Origin: WHSW01 sp963821025 | GTDB lineage: Bacteria; Actinomycetota; Thermoleophilia; Solirubrobacterales; 70-9 | Direction: 5' to 3' | Length of the DNA stretch: 64,000 nt | Assembly: GCA_963821025.1 (NCBI GenBank) | Contig: CAWGCG010000003.1 | Coordinates: 1,436,151-1,500,150 of the forward strand | Part shown: positions 19,968-28,659 of the stretch, in pieces | Layout: each line of letters opens with the position of its first letter | Numbering within the stretch: position 1 is the stretch's first letter | Program-made: the position numbers and the translations under genes | Notes under the pieces: generated by a model | The model's database searches: none | Told to the model about the DNA's origin: nothing | What the model saw: only the letters and a program-made list of their open reading frames with translations

Positions 19968-21451
19968 GTGTCGAAGACGACCTTCGCCTCGCGCCAACGG
20001 CGCTCGAACGGCAGCCTCCAGCGGTTCGGAGCGATCAACTCATAGATCTGCTCGGGCCCCCAACCACCGGAGAAGTACGGATGCACCGGCGGTGGGTCCT
20101 CGAGCAGCGGCGTCGAGATCTCCCACAGTCGCTCGATCCCCTCCGCGGTGTTGAACAGCGTCCGATCGCCCTTCATCGCGTCGCGGATCAGCCGCTCGTA
20201 GGCCTCGAGCGTGTCCTTCTCGCGGTCGACGTCGGTGAGCGAGAACTGCATGCTGAGCTTGTCGAGCACCATCTCGGGGCCGGGGCGCTTGCCGTAGAAC
20301 GAGAGCGACAGCCGCGAGGACTCGTCGAGGTCGAAGGTGAGGTGGTCGGGGCCGTAACCGCCGACCCCCGAGCCCTCCGGGAACATGCTCTGCGGCGGCT
20401 CGCGAAAGGCGATCGAGATGATCCGCGCGCCCTCGGCGAGGCGCTTGCCGGTCCGCAGGTAAAACGGCACCCCCGACCAGCGCCAGTTGTCGACCTCGCA
20501 GCGCAGGGCGACGAAGGTCTCGGTGCGTGAGTCGGGCGCGACCCCCGGCTCGGCCCGATAGCCCTCGTATTGGCCGCGCACGACCTGACCGGGGTCGATC
20601 GGCTGCAACGAGCGGAACACCTTGTTCTTCTCCTCGGTGATCGGCTCCGGCGCGAGCGCGGTCGGCGGCTCCATCGCGACGAACGCGAGCACCTGCAGCA
20701 GGTGGGTGACGACCATGTCTCGATAGGCACCGGTCTTCTCATAGAAGGCGGCGCGGGTGCCAACCCCGAGCGTCTCGGGGACGTCGATCTGGATGTGGTC
20801 GATGTGGTCGCGATTCCAGATCGGCTCGAAGAGCCCATTCGCAAACCGCAGCGCGAGGATGTTCTGGGCCGCCTCCTTGCCGAGGAAGTGATCGATGCGA
20901 AAGACACGCTGCTCGTCGAACACCTCGTGCACGACCTGGTTCAACTTCACCGCGCTGGCGAAGTCGGTGCCGAACGGCTTCTCCATCACCACCCGGGCGC
21001 GCTCGGCGAGCCCGGCGTCGCGCAGCTCGCCGATCACGTCGGTGGCGGCGGCGGGCGGGATGCTCAGGTAGTGCAGGCGCCGCGCCTCGCCACCGAGCTG
21101 CGTCTCCATCTCGGAGACGGCCTCGGCGAGCGCCTCCGGCCCCGCATCGGTGCCGACGTAGGTGATCCGCTTGGTGAACTCGTCGAGCTCGTCCTCGCCG
21201 CAGGGATGGCGCTTGAACTCGTGCGCCGCGGCCCGTGCCTCCTCGCGAAATTGGGCCTCGCCGAGCTGCTCGAGCGAGGTCGCGACGATCCTGAAGTCGG
21301 GCATCAGCCCGGCCTGGGAGAGATGCAGCAGCCCCGGCAGCAGCTTGCGCTTGGCCAGATCGCCGGTGGCGCCGAAGAGCACGATCACGTGCGGCTCGAG
21401 CGGCGGCAGCGCACCGGGTGAGACGTCGCGAGGTCCTGTCGCCACCTCCAT
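19964..21451 (-). CDS. zwf: Glucose-6-phosphate dehydrogenase
   Basis: A 495-residue G6PD that oxidises glucose-6-phosphate to 6-phosphogluconolactone with NADP or NAD, feeding the oxidative pentose phosphate pathway. The nucleotide-binding loop is FGATGDLAKRKL near residue 26, and the substrate/catalytic motif RIDHFLGKEAAQN begins at about residue 185. The length is standard. TAGCCT lies 8 nt before the ATG at leaderless spacing. It heads an operon with the PatB-type enzyme and an amidohydrolase, which is not the usual partnership (opcA, pgl, tal or tkt); none of those is present here. Confidence 0.97.
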   Translation of the reverse strand: MEVATGPRDVSPGALPPLEPHVIVLFGATGDLAKRKLLPGLLHLSQAGLMPDFRIVATSLEQLGEAQFREEARAAAHEFKRHPCGEDELDEFTKRITYVGTDAGPEALAEAVSEMETQLGGEARRLHYLSIPPAAATDVIGELRDAGLAERARVVMEKPFGTDFASAVKLNQVVHEVFDEQRVFRIDHFLGKEAAQNILALRFANGLFEPIWNRDHIDHIQIDVPETLGVGTRAAFYEKTGAYRDMVVTHLLQVLAFVAMEPPTALAPEPITEEKNKVFRSLQPIDPGQVVRGQYEGYRAEPGVAPDSRTETFVALRCEVDNWRWSGVPFYLRTGKRLAEGARIISIAFREPPQSMFPEGSGVGGYGPDHLTFDLDESSRLSLSFYGKRPGPEMVLDKLSMQFSLTDVDREKDTLEAYERLIRDAMKGDRTLFNTAEGIERLWEISTPLLEDPPPVHPYFSGGWGPEQIYELIAPNRWRLPFERRWREAKVVFDT

Positions 21452-21472
21452 CGAGCGGGAGGCTATCGCGGC

Positions 21473-22453
21473 TCAGTCGCTGCGCTCGAACCCGCCCTCG
21501 ATCGGCATCGTCGCGCTGAGCAGCGGCGAGGGCTCGTCGGGGTCGTCCTGGTCGCAGACGAAGACGAAGTCGATCACCCCGGTGTCGATCGCCGCATGCA
21601 CGCCCTCGACCTTCCACCTTCGATCGATCGTCCGCAGCCGCTCGATCCCGCCGCCCGCGTCGATCGTGCCGACCACCGAGCCGCGGATCTCGCCGTCGGC
21701 GGCCGAGTCGGGGTCGAGCTCGGCCGAGGCGGTGAACACGACCAGGTCGTCGCTGAGCGGGGTCGCGTCGCTGAAGCAAAGCCGCGCCCCGCCCATCTCG
21801 CCGAGGTCATAGGCGCGCAGGCGCTCGAGCTCTGAGACCTCGAGCGAGCGGTCCCCGGTGAGCGAGTCCATCACCTGGTCGAGCGAGAGCTCGGCGATCG
21901 CGTTCTCGCTCTCGGCGGCGTTGCCGCGATGAAAGACGAAAAAGCGCTCGCCGAGGACCGCCGCGCCCTCGACGTTGAGCTCGGGCAGCTCCTCGCGCAG
22001 GCGCCGATAGAGCGGCTGCAGGTCGATCACCCCGGGATCGCCCGCGAGCGCCCCGCCGGCCTCGAGCGCCCAGAAGAAGCCGCGGTCGCGGCGCTCGTTG
22101 GAGCCCGAGCCGAGCCCGAGCAGACCGCCGTAGGGCGCGCCCTCGAACGGCGGCAGCGCGGTCAGCGCCTCGAGGTCGGGCTTCTCCTTCGACCGCCCGC
22201 CGGGATCGGCGGGAAGCTCACCCGGCAGCGCCCGCCGAAGCTCGCCCGGGTCGCTGGAGGAGAGGCTGAAGACGCCGAGGTCGAGCTCGTCGTCGCCGAT
22301 CACATACGTGTAGTCGGCGCGGCGGACCACCGCCGAGGCCGAGACGATGTAGCCGGGGCGCTCGTCACCCTCCGGGCGCACGACCTCGAGGTCGCGCAGC
22401 TTGTGCAGCTCGAGGGGTGGCAGGTCCTCCGGGCGGCTCGACTCGCGGTCCAC
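21473..22453 (-). CDS. Hypothetical protein, possibly beta-propeller
   Basis: A 326-residue protein without signal peptide or membrane segment. It has many short beta-strand-like stretches ending in aromatic or Gly-Asp turns (YTYVIGDDELDLGVFSL, GGLLGLGSGSNERRDRGFFWAL, GERFFVFHRGN, DDLVVFTASAE, DFVFVCDQDDPDEPSPLL; each described only). This pattern is like small beta-propeller proteins annotated only as DUFs, but I cannot fix the family. GTG start, with TAGGTC 6 nt upstream. It lies 21 bp upstream of zwf on the same strand, so it may be cotranscribed, although zwf has its own candidate -10 box inside the gap. Confidence 0.7.
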   Translation of the reverse strand: MDRESSRPEDLPPLELHKLRDLEVVRPEGDERPGYIVSASAVVRRADYTYVIGDDELDLGVFSLSSSDPGELRRALPGELPADPGGRSKEKPDLEALTALPPFEGAPYGGLLGLGSGSNERRDRGFFWALEAGGALAGDPGVIDLQPLYRRLREELPELNVEGAAVLGERFFVFHRGNAAESENAIAELSLDQVMDSLTGDRSLEVSELERLRAYDLGEMGGARLCFSDATPLSDDLVVFTASAELDPDSAADGEIRGSVVGTIDAGGGIERLRTIDRRWKVEGVHAAIDTGVIDFVFVCDQDDPDEPSPLLSATMPIEGGFERSD

Positions 22454-22462
22454 GCTGTCGAC

Positions 22463-22918
22463 CTACCCGCCGCTGCGGTCGAGCACGCCGGTGCTGACGA
22501 CCCCGCCGCCGGCGAAGCGATAATCGACCCGAATGTCGGTGAGCGGGGTGAGCGAGACCGTGCCGGTGCCCTTGCACTTCTTGCTCGCGCCCTTGTCGAT
22601 CGTCTCGCGAAAGCGATAGCTGGTGGTGTCTGCGCCGAGGTAGTCCCAGGTTCCGGCGCACTCGAGCGCACCGGTGTAGCGCACCGTGTTGCGCTTCGAT
22701 CGCGCCAGCGAGACGATCCGCGCCTCGACCCGAAACGGCTTCATCTGCCTCTGGGTCAGCCGCCCCTCCCAGTCGCCGGTGATCTCGAACTGCGGCTCGG
22801 TCGTCGTCGTCGCCAGGTCGGGCTCGTCCTTTTCGCCGCAGGCGCTCGCGCCGAGCGCCAGCGCCAGTGCCGCCAGGCATGCGAGGCCGGTATTGCGCGG
22901 GTTCGTCATCGGCGCCAT
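22463..22918 (-). CDS. Small putative lipoprotein
   Basis: About 148-151 residues. The N-terminus has a basic stretch, a hydrophobic core (LACLAALALALGASAC) and a Cys at a lipobox-like position followed by GEKDEP, so the mature protein is probably lipid-anchored outside the membrane. The body (FEITGDWEGRLTQRQMKPF, KKCKGTGTVSLTPL) looks like a small beta-sandwich, with Cys residues that could pair. Two starts are possible, ATG 22918 or ATG 22909; neither has a clear ribosome site. It ends 9 bp before the next gene on the strand. Function unknown. Confidence 0.7.
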   Translation of the reverse strand: MAPMTNPRNTGLACLAALALALGASACGEKDEPDLATTTTEPQFEITGDWEGRLTQRQMKPFRVEARIVSLARSKRNTVRYTGALECAGTWDYLGADTTSYRFRETIDKGASKKCKGTGTVSLTPLTDIRVDYRFAGGGVVSTGVLDRSGG

Positions 22919-22956
22919 GTTGTACCGACCGCGGTTGTCGGCCGCGGCGGCACCGC

Positions 22957-24261
22957 TCAGGCGACCGCGCCGACGACCGCCCAGCTCTCGCCCTCGAACC
23001 GCCGCCAGAGCGGCACCAGCCTGGCGAGCATGAGCGCGTCGAGCGCCGCCCAGACCCCGACCACGCCCCAGTCGAGCCAGCCGACCGCGAGCACCAGGGG
23101 GACGAAGATCGCCGCGGCGCCGGCCATCGCCCAGGCGAGGAAGCGGGTGTCGCCGGCGCCGATCAGGATCCCGTCGAGCGCGAAGACGAGCGCCGCGACC
23201 GGTTGCATCAGCGCGAACAGCGGCCAGAGCTCGCCCGCGCGCTCGACCACCGCCGGATCGTTCGTGAACGCCTCGGGGATCAGCTTGGTTCCCGCCAACA
23301 GGGCCAGGGCGAAGCCGCAGCCGACGACCAGCGACCAGCCGAGCATTCGCCTCGATGCCGCCCGCGCCTCCGGGGCGTCGCCGGCGCCCAGCGTTCGCCC
23401 GACGATCACCTGGCCGGCGATCGCGACCGCGTCGAGGACCAGGGCGAGGAAGATGAACAGCTGGAAGGCGATCTGGTTGGCGGCGAGCGAGACCTCGCCG
23501 AAGCGCGCGGCGACCGCCGCCGCCAGGGTGAAGCATAGGAGCAGCGCCCCGGTGCGCACGAACAGGTGGCCGCCGGTGGTCACCAGCCCCCGCAGCCGGG
23601 CCCGATCGGGGCGCCGGCTGCGGGCCGGCGCCCGGGCCAACAAGACGATGAAGGCGGCGCCCATGCCGGCCTGGGCGATCACGGTGCCGAGCGCGCTGCC
23701 GTCGAGACCGAGGTCGAGCCCGTACACGAACCAGAGCTCGAGGGCGACGTTGGCCAGGTTGGCGGCGACCAGGATGATCAACGGCGAGCGCAGGTCGCCG
23801 GTCCCGCGCAGATAACCCTGTCCGGCCAGGGCTATGAGCGCGAACGGGATCCCGATCGCAGCGATCCGCAGATAACGCGCCGCGGCCTCGGACTCGGGTC
23901 CGGCGCCGCCGTTGAGCAACTCGGCGACCGGGTCGGCGCATGCGACCACCGCCAGCGCCAGGGCGACCCCGAGGCCGAGCGAGAGCCAGAGAGCCTGCGC
24001 GGCGACCTCGCCGGCGGAGCGCTCGTGCCCGGCGCCATGCAGGCGCGCGACCTGCGAGGTGGTCCCGTAGGCGAGGAAGTTGCAGAGGTTGACGACGATC
24101 CCGAGCACCGCCGCGGCGAGCGCCAGCGCCGCCAGCTGCGTGGTGCCGATGTGGCCGACGATCGCGGTGTCGACCAGCAGATAGGTCGGCTCGGCCGCCA
24201 GCGCCCCGAGGGCCGGCAACGCCAGCAGCAGGATCTCGCGGTCGTGGGGAGAGCGGCGCAT
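22957..24261 (-). CDS. MATE family efflux transporter (DinF-like)
   Basis: A 434-residue, 12-helix multidrug and toxin extrusion protein expected to export organic cations or other toxic compounds using Na+ or H+. The two homologous halves are visible: the first with EPTYLLVDTAIVGHIGTTQLAALALA, the second with GEVSLAANQIAFQLFIFLALVLDAVAIAGQ (each described), matching the DinF subgroup. TAACCT lies 7 nt upstream of the ATG, fitting a leaderless transcript. It follows the corA gene on the same strand after 10 bp. Confidence 0.93.
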   Translation of the reverse strand: MRRSPHDREILLLALPALGALAAEPTYLLVDTAIVGHIGTTQLAALALAAAVLGIVVNLCNFLAYGTTSQVARLHGAGHERSAGEVAAQALWLSLGLGVALALAVVACADPVAELLNGGAGPESEAAARYLRIAAIGIPFALIALAGQGYLRGTGDLRSPLIILVAANLANVALELWFVYGLDLGLDGSALGTVIAQAGMGAAFIVLLARAPARSRRPDRARLRGLVTTGGHLFVRTGALLLCFTLAAAVAARFGEVSLAANQIAFQLFIFLALVLDAVAIAGQVIVGRTLGAGDAPEARAASRRMLGWSLVVGCGFALALLAGTKLIPEAFTNDPAVVERAGELWPLFALMQPVAALVFALDGILIGAGDTRFLAWAMAGAAAIFVPLVLAVGWLDWGVVGVWAALDALMLARLVPLWRRFEGESWAVVGAVA

Positions 24262-24268
24262 CCGCTCC

Positions 24269-24274
24269 AGGTTA
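24269..24274 (-). promoter_or_regulatory. Candidate -10 box TAACCT for leaderless MATE mRNA
   Basis: TAACCT on the minus strand, 7 nt before the ATG at 24261. It overlaps the last codons of corA. No Shine-Dalgarno sequence is present. Confidence 0.35.
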
Positions 24275-25237
24275 GGAGCGGTCGGTTACCCGGGCGAGGT
24301 AGGTGAAGGCGAGCCCCGCCACCGCTATCAGCACGACCCCGAGCAGCCAGAAGGCGGCCGCCGAGTCGATCTGATCGACCATCCAGCCGAAGTTCATGCC
24401 GAAGAACCCGGCGAGGAAGGTGAGCGGCAAAAAGATCGTCGCGATCAGCGTCAGCCGGTAGGTGGTGTCGTTGAGCTCGGCCTGCAGCACTGTGGAGAGC
24501 GCCTGCCGGGCGGCGTCGATGCGGTCGACCGCCCGGTCGAGCTGCGCCTCGATCCGCTCGAAGTACCGGTGGCGGTCGTCCTCGAGGCTGGCGACCTGTT
24601 CGATCTCCTCGCCGACGCGCTCGAACAGCGCCCGCTCCGGGCCGAGCCGCAGCCGCAGGCTGGTGAGCTGGGCGCGCAGCGACTGGATCAGCTCCTGGTC
24701 GGCGGCGCGCAACTTCATCCGCTGCCCCGCACCGAGGTCGTCGAGCTCGGCGATCTTGCCCTCGATCCCCGCGACCGCTTCGAGCACGGTGTTGGTCATC
24801 CCGTCGAGGGCGACGTAGACGGCGTAGCGCTCGCTGCGACCGGGCGCGATCCGCCCCTCGGCGACGACCTCGGGGAGGTCGAACGGGTGCTCATGGATGG
24901 TGAGCAGGAAATCGCCGTGCAAGAGCACGTTGACGCGAAAGATCCCGAGCGCATCGGCATCGCCGACGCCCGCTGCGTCGGGGTTTGCCGCACACCAGAA
25001 CGGAAACACGAGCAGATCGGCCTCGACATGGATGCGCCGGGCCGGCGACCCACCCGGCTCGAAGTTGATGAGCGCCTGCGCGGCGCCCTCCGGAAGCTCG
25101 AACGCGGTCGCGATCTGCTCGACCGTCGGCCCTCCGGCGACCGCCAGGTCGGCCCAGAAGAACTCGCGCTTGCCGCGCAGCGAGGTGATCTTCGCGGCGT
25201 CGCAGTCGCGCAGGATCTCGATCCTGTGGGTGCCCAT
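24272..25237 (-). CDS. corA: CorA-type magnesium/divalent cation channel
   Basis: A 321-residue CorA family protein. The long N-terminal cytoplasmic domain is followed by a helical stalk (QSLRAQLTSLRLRLGPER, RIEAQLDRAVDRIDAARQ) and two C-terminal membrane helices, with the pore signature GMNF at the first helix end (FFGMNFGWMV). This is the canonical arrangement of the pentameric Mg2+/Co2+/Ni2+ channel. A two-gene strand with the MATE exporter has no obvious functional link. The ATG at 25237 is the natural start (MGTHRIEILRDCD). Confidence 0.93.
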   Translation of the reverse strand: MGTHRIEILRDCDAAKITSLRGKREFFWADLAVAGGPTVEQIATAFELPEGAAQALINFEPGGSPARRIHVEADLLVFPFWCAANPDAAGVGDADALGIFRVNVLLHGDFLLTIHEHPFDLPEVVAEGRIAPGRSERYAVYVALDGMTNTVLEAVAGIEGKIAELDDLGAGQRMKLRAADQELIQSLRAQLTSLRLRLGPERALFERVGEEIEQVASLEDDRHRYFERIEAQLDRAVDRIDAARQALSTVLQAELNDTTYRLTLIATIFLPLTFLAGFFGMNFGWMVDQIDSAAAFWLLGVVLIAVAGLAFTYLARVTDRS

Positions 25238-25280
25238 CGCCTGCCGACTGTAGGCGGGCGTCCGGAGCGAACCGCGGGCG

Positions 25281-25475
25281 CTATTCGGAGTCGCGCTCGG
25301 AGCGCTCGCGCTCGGCGAGCTTCTCGGCCAGGTAGGCGGCCTTGTCGGCGCGGCGCTGGTGCTGGCGCTCCTCGTCGGGCGTCAGCGAGTCGTCGGCGAG
25401 CTCGCGCTCGGTCTCCGCGCGATCGGCCTGATGCGCTCGCATCTCGCCGGTGCTCGGCTCGTCGGTGTCATCCAT
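25281..25475 (-). CDS. Small acidic hypothetical protein
   Basis: A 64-residue, very hydrophilic protein rich in Asp, Glu, Arg and Gln with no hydrophobic core, probably helical or disordered. Its ATG shares a CATG tetranucleotide with the ATG of the divergent MBL-fold gene, so the two genes overlap by 2 bp at their starts. TAGGAT at 25485-25490 on the minus strand, 9 nt upstream, could drive a leaderless mRNA from inside the neighbour gene. No family recognised. Confidence 0.5.
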   Translation of the reverse strand: MDDTDEPSTGEMRAHQADRAETERELADDSLTPDEERQHQRRADKAAYLAEKLAERERSERDSE

Positions 25476-26157
25476 GCTCGACAGATCCTACGATGCTTCG
25501 ATCAGCTTCGAGCGAATCAGCCGCTTCGGAATGGTCAACGCCTATCTGGTCGACGAGGACGACGGCCTGACCGTGATCGACACGATGGTGCCCGGGTCGG
25601 CGAAGTCGATCACCGGCGCCGCCGCCAGGCCGATCAGGCGGATCTTGCTCACCCACGCCCACCAGGACCACATCGGCTCGCTCGACAAGCTGCACGCCGA
25701 GGTGCCCGAGGCCGAGGTGATCATCGGCCGGCGCGAGGCGCGGCTGTTGAAAAAGGACAAGAGCCTCGACCCGGGCGAGCCGGTCGACAAGCTGCGCGGC
25801 GGCTACAGCGGCGCCGAGGTCGAGCCCACCCGCACGCTCGAGCCGGGCGACCGGGTCGGCTCACTCGAGGCGATCGCCGCACCCGGTCACACCCCCGGCC
25901 AGCTCGCCTTCCTCGACAGCCGCGATCGGACCCTGTTCTGCGCCGACGCCTACTCGACCCTCGCCGGAGTCGCAACCTGCGCCAGGGCCAACCCGCGCTT
26001 TCCGCTGCTCTATTTCGCCACCTGGCACCGCCCGACCGCCCTCCAGACCGCGCGGGCGCTGCGGGCGCTCGACCCGAAGCGCCTGGCGCCCGGGCACGGC
26101 AAGGTGGTCGAGTCACCGGCGGCGGCGATGGACGCGGCGATCGCCAAGGCCGCCTGA
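25474..26157 (+). CDS. MBL-fold metallo-hydrolase
   Basis: A 227-residue metallo-beta-lactamase-fold protein with the Zn motif THAHQDHIG, followed by GHTPGQLAF, CADAY and the final LAPGHGK His. The short length and motif order match glyoxalase II-like or general thioesterase-like MBL hydrolases. The exact substrate cannot be told. ATG 25474 is chosen since the beta-strand ISFERISRFGMVNAYLV directly follows; ATG 25529 is an alternative that would shorten it. A stem-loop of the GGGGCG family lies after the stop. Confidence 0.88.
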   Translation: MLDRSYDASISFERISRFGMVNAYLVDEDDGLTVIDTMVPGSAKSITGAAARPIRRILLTHAHQDHIGSLDKLHAEVPEAEVIIGRREARLLKKDKSLDPGEPVDKLRGGYSGAEVEPTRTLEPGDRVGSLEAIAAPGHTPGQLAFLDSRDRTLFCADAYSTLAGVATCARANPRFPLLYFATWHRPTALQTARALRALDPKRLAPGHGKVVESPAAAMDAAIAKAA

Positions 26158-26174
26158 CGCGCGCCGCCAACATG

Positions 26175-26217
26175 CCGGGGCGCCTTTCGATCGCATAGCG
26201 ACGATTTCGCGCCCCGG
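26175..26217. terminator. Stem-loop, third member of the GGGGCG hairpin family
   Basis: A 9-bp outer stem CCGGGGCGC (26175-26183 with 26209-26217), an internal loop of 7 by 7 nt, and an inner 4-bp stem TCGC/GCGA (26191-26194 with 26198-26201) closing an ATA triloop. The left arm CTTTCGATCG parallels the glnA copy. It lies between convergent genes. Confidence 0.5.
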
Positions 26218-26236
26218 GCGTTTCAGACGCCGGCGC

Positions 26237-26800
26237 TCAGGCGCGGCGCAGGGTCGCCGCGGCGAGCTCGACGTCCGGCGCTCGCATCGGGCCACGCCGG
26301 CGGGCCAGCTTGGCGACCCCGGGCGCGCCGTCGACGAGCACGCCCTCGACGGTGAGTGCGCGCCAGGGAACGATCGGCTCGGGCTCCGACCAGCAGATCG
26401 CCCCGGCGACCTCGGCGCGGGCGATCCCGGCGTCGGCGAGGGCCGCGGCAACCGCCTCGATCCGCCGGTGAACGCCGGCGATCAACTCGCTGCGGTCCTC
26501 GATCCCGATCAGCAGGCGCCCGTCGCGAACCCGGGCGCGACCGGCGGCGGACTCGGTCTCGATCACGGTGACGCCGCCGGGACCGACCGCCAGGTGGTCG
26601 ATCGTCAGCCCCGAGCCGGGAAGCGAGAGGTCGTGCAGCAGGAGCACGCCCGAGGCCTGCAGCCGCCTCGCCAGACGCCGGTCGGCGCGCTCGACCTGCT
26701 CGGGATCGCGCTCGCCGCCGGGGCGCTGCGGAACGGTGATCGGTCGCGATCGCCGCAGCTTGCCGACGCCGGTGTCGAAGGGAAGCGAGCTCGTCTGCAC
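26237..26800 (-). CDS. NERD-domain (nuclease-related) protein
   Basis: A 187-residue protein containing the NERD core: LHDLSLPGSGLTIDHLAVGP and GGVTVIETE, matching the NERD pattern of a histidine strand followed by a GVxVIE strand. NERD belongs to the PD-(D/E)XK nuclease superfamily. In typical members the last strand reads E-x-K; here it reads E-T-E, so the usual catalytic Lys is not at that place. The protein may bind DNA without cutting it, or use another Lys. No membrane or helicase domain is attached. Confidence 0.75.
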   Translation of the reverse strand: MQTSSLPFDTGVGKLRRSRPITVPQRPGGERDPEQVERADRRLARRLQASGVLLLHDLSLPGSGLTIDHLAVGPGGVTVIETESAAGRARVRDGRLLIGIEDRSELIAGVHRRIEAVAAALADAGIARAEVAGAICWSEPEPIVPWRALTVEGVLVDGAPGVAKLARRRGPMRAPDVELAAATLRRA

Positions 26801-26827
26801 CCCTGAATGATCGGCGCTCCGCGCGAT

Positions 26828-28636
26828 TTACTCAAGCGACAACCCGGTTCGCTCGGCAGCCTCGAGCTGGCGCTCGATCAAATCGAGCCCGGTGTTCCAA
26901 AACCCGGGGTCGGTGAGGTCGACCCCGACGATCTCGCCGAGCTGCTCGGGCGAGCGCGAGCCGCCGGCACGCAGGAGCTCGAGATAGGCGTCGACGAAGC
27001 CCTCGCCCTCGCCCTCATAGCGGCTGTAGACGCTGAGCGCGAGCAGGTGGCCGTAGGCGTAGGCATAGACGTAGCCGGGCGTGGCGATGAAGTGGGGCAC
27101 GTAGCTCCACCAGGAGGCGTAGCCGTCCGAGAGCTCAACCGAGTCGCCGAGCAGGTCGGTCTGGGTGTCGATCCAGGCGGCGGCGAAGGCGTCGACGGAG
27201 AGCTCGCCCGAGCCGCGGCGCTCGCCATGGACGCGCTCCTCGAAGCGGTTCATCGCCACCTGGCGAAAGACCGCGCCGACCGCGCCGTCGAGCGACGAGC
27301 CGAGCAATGAGAGCCGCTCCGAGTCATCCGGGGCCTCGTCGAGCAGGCGCCCGAGGACGATCGTCTCGCCGAAGATCGAGGCAGTCTCGGCGACCGTCAG
27401 CGGGGTCGCGAACTCGAAGATCCCGCGCGGGCGCGCCAGCGAAGCGTGCACGCCGTGGCCGAGCTCGTGCGCCATCGTCAGCACGTCGTACGGGCGCGAG
27501 GTGTAGTTGAGCATCACGTAGGGGTGGGCCGAGGGCACGGTGTAGGAGCAAAATGCGCCGCCGCGCTTGCCCGGCGCGGGCGGTGCGTCGATCTTCTGAC
27601 CGGTGAAGAACTCCTCCGCGCTCGCGCCCAGCACCGGTGAGAAGCCCGAGTAGCAGTCGAGCACCAGCTCGCGCGCCTCCGCGTACGGCACCCGGCGGTC
27701 CGTTTCGGCAAGGGGGGCGACCCGGTCGTAGTCGGCGAGGCGCTCGAGCCCGAGCATCCGCGCCTTCAGCCGATACCAGCGCTGCGCCAGCTCATAGCGC
27801 GAGACGACTGCCTCGATCAGCGCGGCAACCGACTCGTCGCCGGCCTCGTTGGCGAGGTTGCGCGAGGCGAGCCAGTGCTCATACGAGCGCAGCCGGTCCT
27901 TGGTCGCCTTGTCGGCGAGCAGGGTGTTGAAGATGAAGGCGCGGGTGCGCAGCCCCGGCTCGAGCGCCTCGCTGACCGCGCCGGCGGCGGCCGCGCGCCG
28001 CTCGCGGTCGGGGGTCTGGAGCAACGACAGCGCCTCGATCAGCTGCAGCGGCTGCTCGGCGCCGGGGACCTCGACCGTGATCGCCGAGGCCTGCTCGGTG
28101 AACAGCCGCGAGAAGGCGGAGGTGCCGGTGACCGAGGTCTCGGTCAGGATCTTCTCTTCGGGCTCTGAGAGCTGGTGAGGCAGATATCGCCGCAGGCTCT
28201 CCAGGTAGTGGCGACAGAACTCGAGCCGGTCGTCGGCGAGCAGCGCCTCGGCGCGGTCATCGGGCAGCTCGTTCCACTCCAGCTCGAAGAACAGCAGCGC
28301 GGTCTCGAGCGCGGCGGCGCGCTCCTGGACCTCCTGCATCAACGCCCCGATCTCGGGCGTGACGGTGTCGACGCTGAAGGCGAGCGCGGCGTAGCTGCCG
28401 GCGCGCCCGACCATGTCGGAGATCTCGGCCAGCTCGCTCATCGCCGCCGCCAGGCCTTCGGAGTCGAGCTCGGCGACCCTGCCGCGGTGGGTCTCGGCGA
28501 AGGCCTCGGCGCGCTCCTGGGCTCGGGCGAGCCGCGCGCGAACACCGGCCTCGCCCTCGCGGTCGACCAGCGGCTCGAGGTCCCAGCGGGCCGCCTCGAG
28601 GGCCTCGTCCGGGGCGTCGGTGGTCGCCTCGCTCAC
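26828..28636 (-). CDS. pepF: Oligoendopeptidase F (M3 family)
   Basis: A 602-residue zinc metallopeptidase that cleaves short peptides in the cytoplasm. The active site MAHELGHGVHASL gives His390, Glu391 and His394, and the third ligand is the Glu in VAETASIFGETIV. The N-terminal M3B domain (ARWDLEPLV) and C-terminal YAYAYGHLLALSVY are typical of PepF. The GTG at 28636 was chosen: it matches the usual N-terminus, and TATCCT lies 6 nt upstream at leaderless spacing. The longer open frame upstream overlaps the neighbouring gene. Confidence 0.95.
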   Translation of the reverse strand: MSEATTDAPDEALEAARWDLEPLVDREGEAGVRARLARAQERAEAFAETHRGRVAELDSEGLAAAMSELAEISDMVGRAGSYAALAFSVDTVTPEIGALMQEVQERAAALETALLFFELEWNELPDDRAEALLADDRLEFCRHYLESLRRYLPHQLSEPEEKILTETSVTGTSAFSRLFTEQASAITVEVPGAEQPLQLIEALSLLQTPDRERRAAAAGAVSEALEPGLRTRAFIFNTLLADKATKDRLRSYEHWLASRNLANEAGDESVAALIEAVVSRYELAQRWYRLKARMLGLERLADYDRVAPLAETDRRVPYAEARELVLDCYSGFSPVLGASAEEFFTGQKIDAPPAPGKRGGAFCSYTVPSAHPYVMLNYTSRPYDVLTMAHELGHGVHASLARPRGIFEFATPLTVAETASIFGETIVLGRLLDEAPDDSERLSLLGSSLDGAVGAVFRQVAMNRFEERVHGERRGSGELSVDAFAAAWIDTQTDLLGDSVELSDGYASWWSYVPHFIATPGYVYAYAYGHLLALSVYSRYEGEGEGFVDAYLELLRAGGSRSPEQLGEIVGVDLTDPGFWNTGLDLIERQLEAAERTGLSLE

Positions 28637-28659
28637 CCGGCTGAGGATACGAGCCCGAC

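Noticed and set aside
21929..23815. Long plus-strand frame opposite the hypothetical, lipoprotein and MATE genes
   Set aside because: Low-complexity, no motifs; the minus-strand genes have clear signal peptide and transporter features.
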